Positions 21,619-34,100 of a stretch of DNA of 64,000 bases are shown piece after piece (position 1 is the first letter of the stretch; the number at the start of each line of letters is the position of its first letter). The position numbers were made by a program, and so were the translations under genes. The notes below the pieces were generated by a model. It was given only the letters and a program-made list of their open reading frames with translations, was not told where the DNA came from and made no database searches. The DNA is from Budorcas taxicolor (lineage: Eukaryota; Chordata; Mammalia; Artiodactyla; Bovidae), in contig NC_068910.1 of assembly GCF_023091745.1 (NCBI RefSeq), forward strand, positions 94,864,170 to 94,928,169, read 5' to 3'.

Positions 21619-22703
21619 GACCTGGGGAGTTCATCTTTCAATGTCCTATCTTTTTGCCTTTTCATACTGTTCTTGGGGTTCTCAAGGTAAGAATTCTGAA
21701 GTAGTTTGCCATTCCCTTCTCCAGTGGACCATGTTTTGTCAGAACTCTCCACCATGACCCGTCTGTCTTTGGTGGTCCTACACAGCATGGCTCATAGTTT
21801 CATTGAGTTACACAAGGCTGTGGTCCATGTGATCAGTTTGGTTAGCTTTCTGTGATTGTGATTTTCATTTTTTTCTACCCTCTAATGGAGAAAGATAAGA
21901 GGCTTAAGCTTCCTGATGGGAGAGACTGATTGAGGAGGAAACTGAGTCTTATTCCAATAGGTGGGTCCATGCTCAGTAAATCTTTAATCTAACTTTCTGT
22001 TGATAAATGGGGCTGTGTTTCCTCTCTGTTTTTTGACCTGAGGCCAAAGTATGGTGGAAGTAATGAAGATAATTGCAACCTCCTTCAAAATGTTCCATGC
22101 ACACCCTTCTGCACTCAGTATTCCCAACCATGCAGCAGGACACTGCCAACCCACACCTCCACCAGAGCCTCACAGGCAAGTCTGGGTCAGTCTCTTGTGG
22201 CGTCACTGCTCCTTTCTCCTGGGTGCACACAAGATTTTGTTTGTTCCCTCCAAGAGTCTGTTTTGCCAGTCCTGTGTTATCTCTGGTGGCTCTATAGTAG
22301 GGTTAATGGCAATCTCTTCCAAGATGGCTTATGCCATACCCAGGTCTGCCTCGCTCAGAGACCCTACTCCTGTGACAGGCCACTGCTGACTCATACCTCT
22401 GCAGGAGACACTCAGACACAATTCTGCCTCAGGCTCTGTGGGGTCTCTGGGTTCTGGTGCACACAAGATTTGTTTGAGCCCTCCAAGCATCTCTGGCGGG
22501 TATGGGTTTGATTCTAAGTGCAATTTTACCCCTCTTCCTGTCTTGCTGGGGCTTCTCCTTTGCCCCTGAACATGGGGTATTTTTTTTTTTTTTTTGTGGG
22601 ATCTAACGTTCTCCTGTCTATGGTTTTCAATAGTTTTAATTTTGGAGTTCTCTCAGGAGAAAATGAGCGCATGTCTTTCTATTCTGCCATCTTGAAGACA
22701 GGG

Positions 22704-22870
22704 TGATAAGGCTAAGAGCTTCCCAAATGATCTCATTAACATATAAAACACATGTTTATAACTATCCTCACTTAGAAAATTCCAGTGGATTTAGGAGCTC
22801 TGTGCCAGGAACAGTGTACTGAAACTAAATATATATTTCTTATACACATTAATAATAATATCACAAATAT
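22704..22870. mobile_element. Old LTR-like element, piece 4 (right end)
   Basis: After the BovB the old repeat resumes: agaaaattccagtggattta, ggagctctgtgccaggaaca, ctaaatatatatttcttata, aatatcacaaat. These phrases end the family consensus as I know it, so the element's right end is near 22870. Confidence 0.55.
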
Positions 22871-23563
22871 GGTAACTTGGAAATTGTGAGAAGAAATCAG
22901 ACTTTAAATATGCTTTGAATCAAATGTTTCTTTACATGAAGAGTTAAAATTATTTTCCTTAGGGAGTCACCTTGATAATTTCTCATAGCGAGGTACCCGC
23001 TAATGTTAAAACTAAGCCTTTCTAACCTTTCTAGGCTTATTGGTTGAAGTACAGAGCTCAGGTGATGGCTGACTGCCAGGATTCCAGGAAAGATGGAAGG
23101 AACTCCACATAACAAAATAAAAAGGGTTGGGACCTAGGGCAAAGGGCAGGTAGGGGTTTCAGAAAAAGTCAGAGCATTGAAGGGAGAGTCAAGCTACAGA
23201 TTGCTGATTGCTATACCAGAGATTCCTCCCTACTGTTTCTGAAATCTTCAGTGTTCCTAGAAAAGTCTTGCAGTGATTGAAATTCTTGTGGAGAGGCAGC
23301 TGTTTTAAAACTAGGTTGACACAGGGATATAGCTAGGCAACATCAGGGGCAAAGCAGTAGGGAGGCCTCCTGCAGATGTAAGGCTATTAGAAACATAAGG
23401 AATACTCAGGGAACTGAGTTCATTAGTCACTTTGACAGGCTGCTCACCACCAAACCCTGTACACATCCCATACAATCATGCAAACCTGTGGTTCTGTTGT
23501 TCATATCATAGAAAATTTACATTTTTCTGGTGGGCATTTGTAACTGGATTTGTACAGTTCTGA
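22871..23563. other. Unique DNA
   Basis: About 690 bp of ordinary composition. No gene, splice context or repeat recognised. Confidence 0.4.
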
Positions 23564-24199
23564 CCATCACTTCATAGGAAATAGATGGGGAAACAGTGGA
23601 AACAATGTCAGACTTTTTTGGGGGGGGGGCTCCAAAATCACTGCAGATGGTGACTGCAGCCATGAAATTAAAAGAAGGAAAGTTATGACCAACCTAGATA
23701 GCATATTGAAAAGCAGAGACATTACTTTGCCAACAAAAGTCCGTCTAGTCAAGGCTATGGTTTTTCCTGTGGTCATGTATGGATATGAGAGTTGGACTGT
23801 GAAGAAAGCTGAGCACCGAAGAATTGATGCTTTTGAACTGTGGTGTTGGAGAAGACTCTTGAGAGTCCCTTGGACTGCAAGAATATCCAACCAGTCCATT
23901 CTGAAGGAGATCAGCCCTGGGATTTCTGTGGAAGGAATGATGCTGAAGCTGAAACTCCAGTACTTTGGCCACCTCATGTGAAGAGTTGACTCGTTGGAAA
24001 AGACTGCGATGCTGGGAGGGATTGGGAACAGGAGGAGAAATGGATGACAGAGAATGAGATGGTTGGATGGCATCCCTGACTCAATGGACGTGAGTCTGAG
24101 TGAACTCCAGGAGTTGGTGATGGACAGGGAGGCCTGGCATGCTGCGATTCATGGAGTCGCAAAGAGTCAGACACAACTGAGCGACTGAATTGAACTGAA
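23564..24199 (+). mobile_element. BovB 3' fragment
   Basis: Starts at catcacttcataggaaatag, near the end of the RT domain, and runs to the terminus (gagcgactgaattgaactgaa). A G10 run (23620-23629) replaces a shorter G run of other copies and shifts the frame. The open frame 23550-23981 (C-terminal region with KVRLVKAMVFPVVMYGYESW) is a remnant only. Confidence 0.92.
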
Positions 24200-25299
24200 C
24201 CTTTATGAAACAATTTCATACTCTGCTCACCACTCATTCTCTCCTTCTTCCTACTCTCTCAGAAACAGAAAGAACTCTGCAAACCAGTGGAAAAAAGTAT
24301 ACTAGCTACTGTCTTTTCTCTAAAATTGTACTATATACTTGTAGGAAAACCCTGCAGCTTGGAAAATACCTAGACGACCAGCTGAAGCATGTTCCACCAA
24401 ATATATTGGAGGGAGATATAGGATAGGCAAGAGAATTTTCTACTAAAAATTCTAGAGAATGCTTATAGATTTCTATGCAACACATTTATAAATAAAATTA
24501 CTTCAGACTCTTTGTTTAGTATTTCTCATTAAGATAGAATCTCAAAATAGAAAAAAATGTTCAGTTTAATGGACACTCAAGTTTTTAATAACATGTACAT
24601 GTTTGTACTGTTCTGTAATAGGTAATGTGAGATAATCTGAAATTTAGAGCATATACATGTGTAAATGTATAAACTTTTAGCTTGACATGAGCAAAATACA
24701 ATGATATGTCTAGTTAATATTAATCTGTGATTTGCTATCATGACATATGCATGAATTCAATCAACTGCAATATTCAGTGTAGTATGTCTCATATAATGTT
24801 ATGCATCAACAGAGCTTATAAGAAATCCTGATGGTGATAGAAAAATGTTTACTTAAAATTCTTTAATAACTATTTCAAAAGTGCCTGATAATGGTTTACT
24901 TTTAAATGAAACATCATTCTCAAAAGAAATTTTTATGACAGTTTAAAAACAATAGCAGCATAGAGTATACATAAATTCCAATCATGTTTGTATTGATTAT
25001 CTCAATGAAATTCAATATCTAAATCACATCATCAGATAATGAGATTTAAGAAAGCATTATTGTTAAGTAGTTCAGTTGGATCAAAATAAATATAAAAGAT
25101 TTATTTTTAATAATATTTATTCATATTTAATAGATAATATGTAATAACATTTTAAATAAATAAGCATTGTTTTCTAACAATAGCAAGAATGTAACAATCT
25201 TTGCTGAAGGACAGAATGATATTCTTTATAAATGCTTTTAATTTAAAGTAATAAAAACATTTTCCCTGTTACTTTTTAAATGATATACACTACACTACA
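24200..25299. other. AT-rich DNA, no gene
   Basis: About 1.1 kb, strongly AT-rich with many short A and T runs and dense stops. Nothing recognised. Confidence 0.4.
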
Positions 25300-25495
25300 C
25301 ATCTGCTCAGTCGTGTCTGACTCTTGTGACCCCATAGGTTGTAGCTTGTCAGGCTTCTCTGTCCATGGGATTCTCTAGACAAGAATAATGGAGTGGGTTG
25401 CTATTTCCTTCTCCAGGTGATCTTACCAAGCCAGGAATCAAACCTGGGTCTCCTGCATTGCAGACTGATTCTTTACTGACTGAGCTATGAGGGAT
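25300..25495 (-). mobile_element. Bov-tA SINE
   Basis: Reverse-complement Bov-tA (tgctcagtcgtgtctgactc, ttctctgtccatgggattct, ttgctatttccttctccagg) ending in the reversed tRNA-like head (aaacctgggtctcctgcatt, gattctttactgactgagct). The target duplication is not evident. Confidence 0.9.
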
Positions 25496-26488
25496 CACAT
25501 TTTAAAAGTCACAGCAGAAGATTGAACCAAGTTAGTAAAGAGCAATATCATTTGCTAGCTGATACATAGGAAGAGCTTGGTAGGCAGTGAGACTGTTGTA
25601 GTAGTTCCAAGTTTTGTAACTTGTTTTCTTTGTATAAGAAGATGCCAATTTAATGTTTTATCACTTACAAAAATCATACAAATGGGTTTTATTTTTATAT
25701 ACAATATAGCTACTCTCAGTGGGATGAACAAAACTATGTTTACAGTGTTATTGAAAGAAAAAATAAAAATAAGTGTGATAGTGAAATCTTACCTTCTACT
25801 GAGTCCTTTTTCTTCATATTTTAGGAATGTGGCAATGTAACTTTTGAACTTTCTAAATCTTTATATTCAACTTTTTCAATGATTATTTTCTTATAACAAC
25901 CAAAATACAGATTTTAAGAGGTAATGTAATATCCCTTACTTTAATAAATATGGAGAATCATTATCAACATATGTAGTGGTCAGACTAGTTTTCTTTTATT
26001 TTATAGCAAATATAGTCTTATATTTGTTACTGATTTTCTTTATATGCTTAGTAGCCTTAAATATTAGTATGTCACTTTATATTATTAAATGTGAAAACAT
26101 AATTAAATAGCATCAATCATTTGAAGATGTTTTTAAGTCCATTGATAAAGCAATGAAAGATGAATAACATAGAAAATATTCATATTAAAGTTGATTTCCT
26201 GGATAATTTATATTTTACAATACAGATCTCTTTATTCATTTATATCAATACATTTTTCAGTGCTTATAGATTTATCAGTCATGAGTATTTAGCACAAGAT
26301 GGTCTCTTAAATTTTTGTATTGGATTTTAATATAATTAACACCCCTAATCTAGAAAACAGTAAGAGAAGTTAATAATGGAAACATATGAATCTTACAGGA
26401 AAGTTAGAACAAAGCACAAAGATTATGATAACAAGTAAGAGAAGGACAATAGTTTCTTATTTAATAACTGGGCATAATATCATATGCA
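25496..26488. other. AT-rich DNA, no gene
   Basis: About 1 kb of AT-rich sequence. An 87-codon plus-strand frame (25577-25840) shows no domain, is hydrophobic by composition and has no context supporting it as a gene. Confidence 0.4.
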
Positions 26489-26693
26489 TGCTTAGTCACT
26501 CAGTCATATCCAACTCTTTGCAGCCCTGTGAGTTGTAGTCCACCAAACTCCCCTGTCCATGGGATTTTCCAGGCAATAATATTGGAATGGGTTTCCACAT
26601 GCTCCTCCAGGGATCTTCCCAACCCAAAGATTTTGCCTGTGTCTCCTGCATTGGCAGGAGGGTTGTTTACCACTGAACCACTTGGGAATCCCC
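26489..26693 (-). mobile_element. Bov-tA SINE
   Basis: Reverse-complement Bov-tA: gcttagtcactcagtcatat, gtccatgggattttccaggc, gatcttcccaacccaaagat, and tRNA-like head gtttaccactgaaccacttg then ggaatcccc. It is more diverged than the copies at 35.6 and 52.6 kb. Confidence 0.9.
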
Positions 26694-28036
26694 ATAAATA
26701 CCACATCTACTTATAAACCATCTTTTAATTCTTTCTAAAACTCACAAGGTTTTCAATTCATTAGTATATATTAATATACAGATAAATCTTCTCAATAAAT
26801 TTCTTTGTAAAATAATTTTGTATAGAATTATATTAACCTGAAGTATAGAGTATGGTTTTCCATTTCATTTTAATCCACATTCTACAAACTGCATTTTAAT
26901 ATTTCAAAATGCAGAATAAGACCAGGCATATAGCAAAAAGAAATTAAAGATGCCCAACTTTCTGAATAAAATTTTATATTGGAAGATAAGAAAAAGTCAT
27001 ATATTTAAGATTTATTTTAGAGAAGAGTGAAATTGAAGGTCAAGGATAAGGTAAGATTAATTATTGAGACAGATGATAATGACTTTAGTGATAGAAAAAG
27101 AGAAAAGATATTTGAAGTACTACCTTGCTGAGTTTGCATGCATGAGTTATTTCAGAGTAATATTTTGAAGTGAAGGCTGAAAAGCCAAAGAATATAAAAG
27201 AAGAAAGATGAATTTGGGAACAGGTAAGCTCCAAAAGATAATTAGTATCTAAAATTGATTGCAAAAATGGGATACTCTAAAATATTCTGGGGGAAAATTG
27301 ATACATAAGAATGTTGAGATGGAATAGAATACTCAGGGGTAAAAATATAAGATTAGGAGATGAACTGTCCTGAATTTGAGAGATAGGATAACAAGCTAGA
27401 AGATGAATGTCTATTTCCTCCCGAATAACCAATGCCTTAACTTGGCTTCAATTGAAAAGCAGTAATGGACAAATGAATAACTAACTTTTGAAACTGTATT
27501 GGCCTATTTTTGTGATTATTGAATCTCAATATGCTTTCACTTCAATGTTTAAAAAAAATCAAAGAAAACATTTATTTTGTGACTGGAAATCAGGAAAGAC
27601 CCAGAAGTATATGGTCTTCTATTAGATATTGCAGATGTAGTATTTCTCATCTGATAGTTTATCAGTTCATAACACATGTCCAAGTTTGACAAACAATTTT
27701 CTTTTAAAGACTTGAAGGCAGTACTATGTACACATCTAAAAACTACAGGCTTCACAGTGTTCAATGCTTGCTGATCATAGTCTCATAGCTGCTTCCAGTG
27801 GTGGTGGTACCCAGATACCTAACCCTGGACTCACATGTTCATCCTCCTCAAGTGTGCAGTAGTCATGACACTATTGTCAGTGTGATGTAATTTCTTATTT
27901 GTTGGTAATGAATTATGCTGCTTGGATGGCAGAGAAAAAGTTATGTGACATAAAAGGGGCTTTCTGAAGAGTAAATATGTGAAAAGTAGGTCATGGCCCA
28001 TTTGTTTTTCGAGGGGAGGAGGGAGAAATATTTTTA
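26694..28036. other. AT-rich DNA, no gene
   Basis: About 1.3 kb with no recognised feature. A minus-strand frame at 27549-27764 has no known domain. Confidence 0.4.
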
Positions 28037-31000
28037 TTTGTTAGCCATCTGTATGTCTTCTTTGGAAAAATGTCTATTTAGTTCTTTGGCCCATTTTTTG
28101 ATTGGGTCGTTTATTTTTCTGGAATTGAGCTGCATAAGTTGCTTGTATATTTTTGAGATTAGTTGTTTGTCAGTTGCTTCATTTGCTATTATTTTCTCCC
28201 ATTCTGAAGGCTGTCTTTTCACTTTGCTTATAGTTTCCTTTGTTGTGAAGAAGCTTTTAATTTTAATTAGATCCCATTTGTTTATTTTTGCTTTTATTTC
28301 CAGTATTCTGGGAGGTGGATCATAGAGGATCCTGCTGTGATTTATGTCAGAAAGTGTTTTGCCTATATTCTCCTCTAGGAGTTTTATAGTTTCTGGTCTT
28401 ATGTTTAGATCTTTAATCCACTTTGAGTTTATTTTTGTGCATGGTGTTAGAAAGTGTTCTAGTTTCATTCTTTTTCAAGTGGTTGACCAATTTTCCCAGC
28501 ACCGCTTGTTAAAGAGATTGTCTTTACTCCATTGTATATTCTTGTCTCCTTTGTCAAAGATAAGGTGTCCAAAGGTGTGTGGATTTATTTCTGGGCTTTC
28601 TATTTTGTTCCATTGATCTATATTTCTGTCTTTGTGCCAGTACCATACTCTCTTGATGACTGTGGCTTTGTTGTAGAGCCTGAAGTCAGGCAGGTTGATT
28701 CCTCCAGTTCCATTCTTCTTTCTCAAGATTGCTTTGGCTATTCGAGGTTTTTTGTATTCCATACAAATTGTGAAATCATTTGTTCTAGCTCTGTGAAAAA
28801 TACCGTTGGTAGCTTGATAGGGATTGCATTGAATCTATAGATTGCTTTGGGTAGTTTACTCATTTTCACTATGTTGATTGTTCTGATCCATGAACATGGT
28901 ATATTTCTCCATCTATTAGTGTCCTCTTTGATTTCTTCCACCAATGTTTTATAGTTTTCTATACATAGGTCTTTAGTTTCTTTAGTTAGATATATTCCTA
29001 AGTATTTTATTCTTTTCATTGCAATGGTGAATGGAATTGTTTCCTTGATTTCTTTTTCTACTTTCTCATTATTAGTGTTAGGAATGCAAAGGATTTCTGT
29101 GTGTTGATTTTATATCCTGCAACTTACTATAGTCATTGATTAGCTCTAGTAGTTTTCTGGTGGAGTCTTTAGGGCTTTCCATGTAGAGGATCATGTCATC
29201 TGCAAACAGTGAGAGTTTTACTTCTTCTTTTCCAATTTGGATTCCTTTTATTTCTTTTTCTCCTCTGATTGCTGTGGCCCAAACTTCCAGAACTATGTTG
29301 AATAGTAGTGGTGAATGTGGGCACCCTTGTCTTATTCCTGACTTTAGGGGAAATACTTTCAATTTTTCAACATTGAGGATAATGTTTGCTGTGGGTTTGT
29401 CATATACAGCTTTTATTATGTTATGGAATGTTCCTTCTATTCCTGCTTTCTGGAGACTTTTTATTATAAACGGATTTTGAATTTTGTCAAAGGCTTTCTC
29501 TGAGTCTATTGAGATAATCATATCATATGGCTTTTATTTTTCAATTTGTTAATGTGGTGAATTAATTGATTTGTGGATATTGAAGAATCCTTGCATCCCT
29601 GGGATAAAGCCCACTTGGTCATGGAGTATGATCTTTTTAATGTGTTCTTGGATTCTGATTGCTAGAATTTTGTTGAGGATTTTTGCATCTATGTTCATCA
29701 GTGATATTGGCCTGTAGTTTTCTTTTTTTGTGGCATCTTTGTCAGGTTTTGGTATTAGGGTGATGCTGGCCTCATAGAATGAGTTTGGAAGTTCACCTTC
29801 CTCTGCAAATTTCTGGAAGAGTTTGAGTAGGATAGGTGTTAGCTCTTCTCAAAATGTTTGGTAGAATTCAGCTGTGAAGCCATCTGGACCTGGGCTTTTG
29901 TTTGCTGGAAGATGTCTGATTACAGTTTCAATTTCTGTGCTTGTGATGGGTCTGTTAAGATTTTCTATTTCTTCCTGGTTCAGTTTCGGGAAGTTGTACT
30001 TTTCTAAGAATTTGTCCATTTCTTCCACGTTGTCCATTTTATTGGCGTATAATTGCTGATAGTAGTCTTTTATGATCCTTTGTATTTCTGTGTTGTTTGT
30101 TGTGATCTCTCCATTTTCATTTCTAATTTTATTGATTTGATTTTTCTCCCTTTGTTTCTTGATGAGTCTGGCTAATGGTTTGTCAATTTTATTTATCCTT
30201 TCAAAGAACCAGCTTTTGGCTTTGTTGATTTTTGCTATGGTCTCTTTTGTTTCTTTTGCATTTATTTCTTCCTTAATTTTTAAGATTTCTTTCCTTCTAC
30301 TAACTCTGGGGTTCTTCATTTCTTCCCTTTCTAGTTGCTTTAGGTGTAGAGTTAGGTTATTTATTTGAGTTTTTTCTTGTTTCTTGAGGTATGCCTGAAT
30401 TGCTATGAACTTTCCCCTTAGCACTGCTTTTACAGTTTCCCACAGGTTTTGGGTTGTTGTGTTTTCATTTTCATTCATTTCTATGCATATTTTGATTTCT
30501 TTTTTGATTTCTTCTGATTTGTTGGTTATTCAGCAGCGTGTTGTTCAGCCTCCATATGTTGGAATTTTTAATAGTTTTTCTTCTGTAATTGAGATCTAAT
30601 CTTACTGTATTGTGGTCAGAAAAGATGCTTGGAGTGATTTCAATTTTTTTTGAATTTACCAAGGCTAGATTTATGGCCCAGGATGTGATCTATCCTGGAG
30701 AAGGTTCCATGAGCACTTGAGAAAAAGGTGAAATTCATTGTTTTGGGGTGAAATGTCCTATAGATATCAATTAGGTCTAACTGGTCTATTGTATCATTTA
30801 AAGTTTGTGTTTCCTTGTTAATTTTCTGTTTAGGGGATCTATCCATAGGTGTGACTGGGATATTAAAGTCTCCCACTATTATTGTGTTATTGTTAATTTC
30901 CCCTTTCACACGTGTTAGCATTTATCTTACATATTGCAGTGCTCCTATGTTGGGTGCATATATATTTATAATTGTTTTATCTTCTTCTTGGATTAATTCT

Positions 31001-31160
31001 TTGATTAATTCTTGGATTAATTCTATGTAGTGGCCTTCTTTGTCTCTTTTCACAGCCTTTGTTTTAAAGTCTCTTTTATCTGATATGAGAGTTGCTACTC
31101 CTGCTTTCTTTTGGTCTCTGTTTGCATGGAATATCTTTTTCCAGCCCTTCACTTTCAGTC
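28037..31160 (-). pseudogene. L1 ORF2 (endonuclease + RT) with scattered lesions
   Basis: ORF2 encodes the endonuclease and reverse transcriptase that nick the target and copy L1 RNA. Visible parts, right to left: endonuclease (DRDQKKAG-like block, VGDFNIPVTPMDRS, FSRIDHILGHKS; about 30640-31160); the region before RT (ANKSPGPDGFTAEFYQTF, about 29849-29902); RT motif A (ISIDSEKAFDK), motif B (IRQGCPHSPLLFN) and motif C (FADDMILYMESP), all in the frame 29078-29521; then the C-terminal domain (28034-29019). The catalytic aspartates of motif C look intact. Breaks include a stop near 30921 and frameshifts between the open patches. Confidence 0.9.
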
Positions 31161-31165
31161 TGTTT
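28037..31165 (-). mobile_element. Ruminant L1, ORF2 only, truncated at both ends
   Basis: A continuous minus-strand L1 from inside the endonuclease (right) to the C-terminal third of ORF2 (left). It lacks the 5' UTR, ORF1 and the start of ORF2, as well as the last roughly 190 codons, the 3' UTR and poly(A). The left end is abrupt at ttgttagccatctgtatg and is preceded by the T-rich atatttttat. The right end abuts the 5' end of the BovB at about 31170. Confidence 0.93.
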
Positions 31166-31169
31166 ATGT

Positions 31170-34100
31170 CCCCTCTAGGCACAGGAGGGCCTAGAGGAGC
31201 TATCCCACGTTGAAGGTCAGGAACGGTGGCAGTGAGGAGATACCCCTCATCCAAGGTAAGGAGCAATGGCTGTGCTTTGCTGAAGCAGCCGTGAAGAGAT
31301 ACCCCACGCCCAAGGTAAGAGAAACCCAAGTAAGATGGTCGGTGTTGCAAGAGGGCATCAGAGGGCAGACACACTGAAACCATACTCACAGAAAACTAGT
31401 CAATCTAATCACACTAGGACAACAGCCTTGTCTAACTCAATGAAACTAAGCCATGCCTGTGGGGCAAACCAAGATGGACAGGTCATGGTGGAGAGGTCTG
31501 ACAGAATGTGGTCCACTGGAGAAGGGAATGGCAAAAACTTTACTATTCTTGTCTTGAGAACCCCATGAACAGTATGAAAAGGCAAAATGACAGGAAACTA
31601 AAGAGGAACTCCCCAGGTCATTAGGTGCCCAATATGCTACTGAAGATCAGTGGAGAAATAACTCCAGAAAGAATGAAGGGATGGAGCCAAAGCAAAAACA
31701 ATACCCAGCTGTTGATGTGACTGGTGGTAGAAGCAAGATCCGATGCTGTAAAGAGCAATATTGCATAGGAACCTGGAATGTCAGGTCCATGAATCAAGGC
31801 AAACTGAAAGTGGTCAAACAAGAGATGGCAAGAGTGAACATCAACATTCTAGGAATCAGTGAACTCAAATGGACTGGAATGGGTGAATTTAACTCAGATG
31901 ACCATTATATCTACTACTGTGGGCAGGAATCCCTTAGAAGAAATGGAGTAGCCATCTTGGTCAACAAAAGAGTCTGAAATGCAGTACTTGGATGCAATCT
32001 CAAAAACGACAGAATGATCTCTGTTCATCTGCAAGGCAAACCATTCAATATCACAGTTATCCAAGTGTATGCCCCAACCAGTAACGCTGAAAAAACTGAA
32101 GTTGAACGGTTCTATGAAGACCTACAAGACCTTTTAGAACTAACACCCAAAAAAGATGTCCTTTTCATTATAGGGGACTGGAATGCAAAAGTAGGAAGTC
32201 AAGAAACATCTGGAGTAAAAGGCAAATTTGGCCTTGGAATGCAGAATGAAGCAGGGCAAAGACTAATAGAGTTTTGCCAAGAAAATGCACTGGTCATAGC
32301 AAACACCCTCTTCCAACAACACAAGAGAAGACTCTACACATGGACATCACCAATGGTCAACACCAAAATCAGATTGATTATATTCTTTGCAGCCAAAGAT
32401 GGAGAAGCTCTCTACAGTCAACAAAAACAAGACCAGGAGCTGACTGGGGCTCAGATCATGGACTCCTTATTGCCAAATTCAGACTCAAATTGAAGACAGT
32501 AGGGAAAACCACTAGACCATTCAGGTATGACCTAAATCAAATATCTTATGATTATAGAGTGGAAGTGAGAAATAGATTTAAGGGCCTAGATCTGATAGAT
32601 GGAGTGCCTGATGAACTATGGAATGAGGTACATGACACTGTAAAGGAGACAGGGATCAAGACCATCCCCATGAAAAAGAAATGCAAAAAAGCAAAATGGC
32701 TGTCTGAGGAGGCCTTACAAATAGCTGTGAAAAGAAGAGAGGCAAAAAGCAAGGGAGAAAAGGAAAGATATAAGCATCTGAATGCAGAGTTCCAAAGAAT
32801 AGCAAGAAGAGATAAGAAAGGCTTCTTCAGTGATCAATGCAAAGAAATAGAGGAAAACAACAGAATGGGAAAGACTAGAGATCTCTTCAAGAAAATTAGA
32901 GATACCAAGGGAACATTTCATGCAAAGATGGACTCGATAAAGGACAGAAATGGTATGGACCTAACAGAAGTAGAAGATATTAAGAAGAGGTGGCAAGAAT
33001 ACATGGAAGAACTGTACAAAAAAGATCTTCATGACCCAGATAATCATGATGATGTGATCACTAATCTAGAGCCAGACATCTTGGAATGTGAAGTCAAGTG
33101 GGCCTTAGAAAGCATCACTATGAACAAAGCTAGTGGAGGTGATGGAATTCCAGTGGAGCTGTTTCAAATCCTGAAAGATGATGCTGTGAAAGTGCTGCAC
33201 TCAATATGCCAGCAAATTTGGAAAACTCAGCAGTGGCCACAGGACTAGAAAATGTCAATTTTCATTCCAATTCCAAAGAAAGGCAATGCCAAAGAATGCT
33301 CAAATTGCTGCATAATTGCACTCATCTCACATGCTATTAAATTAATGCTCAAAATTCTCCAAGCCAGGCTTCAGCAATACGTGAACTGTGAACTCCTTGA
33401 TGTTCAAACTGGTTTTAGAAAGGGCAGAGGAACCAGAGATCAAATTGCCAACATCCTCTGGATCATGGAAAAAGCAAGAGAGTTCCAGAAAAACATCTAT
33501 TTCTGCTTTATTGACAATGCCAAAGGCTTTGACTGTGTGGATCACAATAAACTGTGGAACATTCTGAAAGAGATGGGAATACCAGACCACCTGACTTGCC
33601 TCTGGAGAAATCTGTATGCAGGTCAGGAAGCAACAGTTAGAACTGGACATGGAACAACAGACTGGTTCCAAATAGGAAAAAGAGTACGTCAAGGCTGTAT
33701 ATTGTCACCCTGCTTATTTAACTTATATGCAGAGTACATCATGAGAAACGCTGGACTGGAAGAAACACAAGCTGGAATCAAGATTGCCAGGAGAAATATC
33801 AATTACCTCAGATATGCAGATGACACCATCCTTATGGCAGAAAGTGAAGAGGAGCTAAAAAGGCTCTCGATGAAAGTGAAAGAGGAGAGTGAAAGAGTTT
33901 GCTTAAAGCTCAACATTCAGAAAATGAAGCTCATGGCATCTGGTCCCATCACTTCATGGGAAATAGATGGGGAAACAGTAGAAACAGTGTCAGCCTTTAT
34001 TTTTTGGGGGCTCCAAAATCACTGCAGATGGTGACTGCAGCCATGAAATTAAAAGACGGTTATTCCTTGGAAGAAAAGTTATGGTCAACCTAGATAGTAT

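Larger units (their letters stand above)
17334..22703 (-). mobile_element. Near full-length BovB (minus), interrupted by another BovB
   Basis: The 3' terminus is at the left (agttcagttcagttgctcaa). It reads through the thumb, RT (about 18000-18600), linker and endonuclease (about 19300-20110) to 20296, and resumes at 21619-22703 after a nested plus-strand BovB. Net length is about 4.0 kb. The resumed part includes a roughly 820-bp 5' region (21887-22703) that the BovB at 31.2 kb does not have. On the minus strand this 5' end starts near ttcaagatggcagaatag. Stops and frameshifts are numerous, so it is inactive. It splits the old LTR-like element. Confidence 0.93.

Noticed and set aside
22051..22511. 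Overlapping plus-strand frames of 104-112 codons
   Set aside because: They lie antisense in the 5' region of the minus-strand BovB and have no host-gene signature.
30922..31389. 155-codon fusion of BovB leader antisense and L1 endonuclease
   Set aside because: A chance open frame across the L1/BovB junction; no promoter or conservation evidence for a new gene.
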